From: Actinomycetota bacterium
GTDB lineage: Bacteria > Actinomycetota > Actinomycetes > Nanopelagicales > Nanopelagicaceae
Direction: 5' to 3'
DNA length: 7,680 nt
Assembly: GCA_009703165.1 (NCBI GenBank)
Contig: WLGP01000039.1
Location: forward strand, 1-7,680
This document shows positions 5,262 to 7,680 of this stretch, one piece after another (the stretch's first letter is position 1; every line of letters starts with the position of its first letter). The notes beneath the pieces were generated by a model that ran no database searches, was not told the origin of the DNA, and saw nothing but the letters and a program-made list of their open reading frames with translations. The position numbers and the translations under genes were made by a program.

Positions 5262-6242
5262 CTTACTTGCCGCCACACTTGCGGCATTGATCTTTGATGT
5301 TGCAGAGATAAGAGCAGGTGCGCGAAGTGTAATTTCGATGCATTTATCGTTGATGTCATAGCGATGGCCATAGACGCCTAGCTCTCCATCTACTTCGTCG
5401 TAGAGGGTGCTTCCAGCAAGGGTTGTGGTGAGCAGATCAATAAGAGCGAGATCGACTCTCTTCACAACTGTTGCAAGGACAAACTTCTTTGTTGCTGCAT
5501 CGACAGAGAGAAATTGATCAGGTTCAATTGTGATAATTCCTGATGGACGCTTGGCGTTGCCGGCCTTATTTGCCGCTGCAATCACATTAAAGACATCTGT
5601 TGCAGAGCCTGACGTTGTCAGATAGATAACGTCATGGCCAGAACGTAGAAGCGATGAGGTTGTACCGCTTGCCGATGAAGAGATGTAGCGAATATTTGCA
5701 GTAATCGATCTCTTTGCCGCCTTAGCGCCAGGGAGAAAACCTCGCTCGAAGATGCTCTTCTGGGATGTGTAACCGACCATTGCGACTTTGCCAGTTCTGC
5801 TAGCAAGTGCTGCCGCATACCCTGCTAAATAGGCACCTTGCACATCTGCAAAGACGATTGAGGTGACATTGAGAGCATCGACGCTGGCATCGTTAAGGAT
5901 GGCAAATTGTGTCTCAGGATACTTTTGAGAGAGATTTTTCAGAGTTGCTGCATACCCGGTCCCGACTGCGATCACGATGGTGCAATTCTTCTTTACGAGC
6001 GCAGTTACTCGATCGATACGATCTTGAGCTTCACCTGATGTGACTGTAGTTTCCAAAGTAAATTCAAACTTCTTTGCAGCAACCTTTAGCCCAGCCTGAG
6101 CAGCATCGTTAAAGGAGCTATCTCCTGGCCCACCTGTGTCATATGCCAGGCAGATGACCGGCAGTTGAGCATGTGCTGCTGGAGAGAGCATGGAGAGTGA
6201 GAGCGCGGAGATCAGAGCCAAGCTGGCTAGGCGCACCTTCAT
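5250..6242 (-). CDS. BMP/PnrA-family substrate-binding protein, probably nucleoside-binding
   Basis: This looks like the extracellular binding component of a BMP-type ABC importer; characterised relatives such as PnrA and BmpA bind purine nucleosides. From ATG 6242 it has 330 residues. Residues 1-25 form a signal peptide: a basic start (KVR), a hydrophobic core and an 'AHA' cleavage site before Gln26. The ligand-domain start 'LAYDTGGPGDSSFNDAAQAGL' (about 32-52) is the family signature. 'GTGYAATLKNLSQKYPETQF', 'ILNDASV' and 'VFADVQGAYLAGYAAALAS' follow in the expected order. There is no lipobox cysteine, unusual for a monoderm binding protein. The ATG shares one base with the trpS stop (TGATG), suggesting translational coupling; a TTG one codon earlier is a less likely start. 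No permease or ATPase gene is in view. The tail-to-tail neighbour genes for nucleoside phosphorolysis support a nucleoside ligand, but the ligand is inferred. Confidence 0.88.
   Translation of the reverse strand: MKVRLASLALISALSLSMLSPAAHAQLPVICLAYDTGGPGDSSFNDAAQAGLKVAAKKFEFTLETTVTSGEAQDRIDRVTALVKKNCTIVIAVGTGYAATLKNLSQKYPETQFAILNDASVDALNVTSIVFADVQGAYLAGYAAALASRTGKVAMVGYTSQKSIFERGFLPGAKAAKRSITANIRYISSSASGTTSSLLRSGHDVIYLTTSGSATDVFNVIAAANKAGNAKRPSGIITIEPDQFLSVDAATKKFVLATVVKRVDLALIDLLTTTLAGSTLYDEVDGELGVYGHRYDINDKCIEITLRAPALISATSKINAASVAASKLGA
5268..5286. terminator. Possible short stem-loop at the convergent gene ends
   Basis: TGCCGC (5268-5273) and GCGGCA (5281-5286) form a 6 bp GC-rich stem with a 7-base loop. 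It lies 6 bases after the mutase stop and inside the 3' end of the BMP gene. On the plus strand only a broken T-rich stretch follows (TTGATCTTTG), so it is at best a weak terminator for the maf-pnp-mutase direction. Confidence 0.3.
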
Positions 6243-7240
6243 CAACTGACTACACCTAAACCTTTATATGTTGCTTCAAGAGTTGTCGAAGCAACTTCTC
6301 TTGCTTTAGCACTTCCTGCATGCAAAATTTCAATCAGATGCTTCTCATCGCTCAGTAGATCGAGTGCGCGCTGACGAATCGGACGCAAGTACTCAACAAC
6401 TACCTCGGCTACACCTGCCTTGAAATCTCCGTAACCCTTACCGGCAAATTCATTCTCTAGATCTGCAATCGTCCGACCACTGAGCGCGCTATGGATGGTG
6501 AGTAGGTTGCTGATTCCAGGCTTTTCAATGGGATCAAAGGTAACTTCGCGTCCAGCATCGGTAATTGCAGATTTAATCTTCTTTAAATTAGCTTCAGGTG
6601 TATCCATGATCTCGATAACGCCTGCAACTGAGCCAGATGACTTACTCATCTTCGCTGTTGGATCTTGAATGTCATTAATCTTTGCGCCGGCCTTCAAAAT
6701 GTAAGCCTCAGGCAATTGGAAGGTCTGACCGTAGCGAGCGTTAAAGCGTCCGGCTAAATCTCTGGTGAGTTCAATATGCTGACGCTGATCTTCTCCAACA
6801 GGAACTAAATCTGCTTGATAGAGCAAGATATCTGCAGCCTGCAACATGGGATATGTAAAGAGTCCAACGCGAGCAGAATCAGATCCGGCCTTTGCTGACT
6901 TATCTTTAAATTGCGTCATGCGACTTGCCTCGCCAAAGCCAGCCATGCACTCCATAATCCAACCGAGTTGGTTATGTTGTGGGACCTGCGATTGAACAAA
7001 GAGCGTTGACTTTTCTGGTGAGATACCTAGCGCTAACAACTGCGCCGCCGATGCAAGAGTGCGCTGACGCAAAAGAGCTGGATCAGTCTCAACTGTGAGG
7101 GCATGGAGATCAACGATGCAGTAGAAGGCATCGTGAGAATCTTGGAGCTCAACCCACTGCTTGACTGCGCCGAGGTAATTTCCGAGATGGAAAGAGTCAC
7201 TGGTGGGTTGAATCCCCGATAGAACTCTCTTCTTGCTCAT
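6242..7240 (-). CDS. trpS: Tryptophan--tRNA ligase
   Basis: A cytosolic class Ic aminoacyl-tRNA synthetase that charges tRNA-Trp with tryptophan using ATP. From ATG 7240 the product has 332 residues, the normal length for bacterial TrpS. It starts '[13 protein letters not shown]' as family members do. The HIGH-type signature is 'HLGN' (18-21) within '[15 protein letters not shown]', and the KMSKS loop is intact (197-201, 'TAKMSKSSG'). Other conserved blocks are '[10 protein letters not shown]' (40-49), '[21 protein letters not shown]' (about 93-113), '[20 protein letters not shown]' (130-149) and '[17 protein letters not shown]' (151-167). A TTG at 7267 would lengthen the protein by 9 residues and overlap the upstream CBS gene, but those residues are not family-like. 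The gap to the CBS gene is 23 bases, and the stop overlaps the BMP start by one base, so the three genes may form one transcript. No T-box or leader-peptide structure is visible. Confidence 0.96.
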   Translation of the reverse strand: MSKKRVLSGIQPTSDSFHLGNYLGAVKQWVELQDSHDAFYCIVDLHALTVETDPALLRQRTLASAAQLLALGISPEKSTLFVQSQVPQHNQLGWIMECMAGFGEASRMTQFKDKSAKAGSDSARVGLFTYPMLQAADILLYQADLVPVGEDQRQHIELTRDLAGRFNARYGQTFQLPEAYILKAGAKINDIQDPTAKMSKSSGSVAGVIEIMDTPEANLKKIKSAITDAGREVTFDPIEKPGISNLLTIHSALSGRTIADLENEFAGKGYGDFKAGVAEVVVEYLRPIRQRALDLLSDEKHLIEILHAGSAKAREVASTTLEATYKGLGVVS

Positions 7241-7263
7241 GTGAGCAATTCTCGCATGAATTA

Positions 7264-7680
7264 TCAATTCCGCGAGATCAATAAACGCCCAGCGCGCTTG
7301 CCTTCCATAGTGAGAACGGCGATACGAATTCCATTGATATTGACGACATCACCCACGACCGGGATGCGACCTAAGAAGTGCATCACAAAACCACTTGCGG
7401 TCTCATAAGGGCCTTCAGGTAATTCGATCCCAGAATCATCGAGGAGGTCTTCGATTGAGACTAGGCCATCAACCTCAAAATCGCCTGTGCGAGTCTCTTG
7501 GGTGATCTCCTGCTCGTCGCTGTCATATTCATCGCGAATATCGCCAATAAGGCATTCGACAAGATCTTCAAGGGTGACGATGCCATCTGTTCCACCGTAC
7601 TCATCGAGAACGATTGCAAGGTGTTGGCGTTGATTGCGCATCTCTGTCAGAGCAGGAAGAACACCCTTAGTGCCAGGTAA
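7264..7680 (-). CDS. CBS/CorC_HlyC-domain membrane protein (hemolysin C / CNNM type), C-terminal part only
   Basis: The frame stays open to the right edge, so only the last 138 residues are visible. They contain the end of a second CBS domain: '[19 protein letters not shown]' (1-19), '[29 protein letters not shown]' compressed as the usual VVDEYGGTxGxVTxEDxxE block (20-48), and 'RDEYD' (49-53). The C-terminal CorC_HlyC domain follows, with '[17 protein letters not shown]' and '[11 protein letters not shown]', ending 'GRLLISRN'. In complete family members a DUF21 transmembrane domain with about four helices precedes this, and the proteins are linked to Mg2+/Co2+ transport or its control. The missing N-terminal half cannot be judged here. 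An internal ATG at 7641 is not the start. The stop lies 23 bases before the trpS ATG, so co-transcription is plausible. Confidence 0.92.
   Translation of the reverse strand, partial: LPGTKGVLPALTEMRNQRQHLAIVLDEYGGTDGIVTLEDLVECLIGDIRDEYDSDEQEITQETRTGDFEVDGLVSIEDLLDDSGIELPEGPYETASGFVMHFLGRIPVVGDVVNINGIRIAVLTMEGKRAGRLLISRN

Noticed and set aside
7241..7267. TTG start adding 9 residues to TrpS and overlapping the CBS gene
   Set aside because: The family normally begins at the 'MSKKRVLSG' segment, and the added residues are not conserved in type.
7498..7680. Plus-strand open frame at the right edge
   Set aside because: Opposite the CBS/CorC_HlyC coding sequence, with no family features.

Overview
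The window looks like a piece of a low-GC, streamlined actinobacterial chromosome. GC is roughly 45-50% by eye, genes are tightly packed, and I see no mobile element, tRNA, rRNA or CRISPR. The proteins read as actinobacterial in type: the UDP-glucose dehydrogenase carries GGGCLPKDIRAF, Maf has the 'GEPLQVAGGFTLDG' variant, and the purine nucleoside phosphorylase has 'GPTYETPAEI' and 'LGADLVGMSTV'. The mix of purK-, maf-, pnp- and pmm-type genes resembles a neighbourhood I remember from mycobacteria, where purK/purE, maf, the nucleoside phosphorylase and pmmB lie within a few tens of genes. A freshwater acI (Nanopelagicales)-like actinobacterium would fit the composition and compactness, but that placement is inference.

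Layout from left to right. Positions 1-1107 (+) hold the 3' part of a UDP-glucose 6-dehydrogenase gene. Converging on it (minus) is a purK-like gene, 1117 to about 2040, whose product lacks most of the ATP-grasp nucleotide-binding region and the usual catalytic residues. A divergent intergenic region of about 108 bases follows, carrying a perfect 10+10 bp inverted repeat. Then three plus-strand genes lie close together: maf (2149-2748), purine nucleoside phosphorylase (2783-3613) and a phosphohexomutase/phosphopentomutase-family enzyme (3639-5261). Reading the other way from the right edge are a truncated CBS/CorC_HlyC membrane-protein gene (7264-7680), trpS (6242-7240) and a secreted BMP/PnrA-type nucleoside-binding protein (5250-6242). 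The last of these meets the mutase gene tail to tail with a 12-base overlap.

Working together, the BMP-type protein would capture nucleosides outside the cell, the phosphorylase would split purine nucleosides to base plus (deoxy)ribose-1-phosphate, and the mutase could turn that sugar phosphate into ribose-5-phosphate. This is a plausible purine salvage set. Maf (a nucleotide pyrophosphatase of the nucleotide-pool-cleansing type) and the purK-like gene keep the purine/nucleotide theme.

The most unusual item is the purK-like gene. It is an intact reading frame that keeps the PurK N-terminal fold and much of the C-terminal part, but looks incapable of normal PurK catalysis. The palindrome in front of it is the second item worth attention. 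The other genes look like ordinary housekeeping functions.
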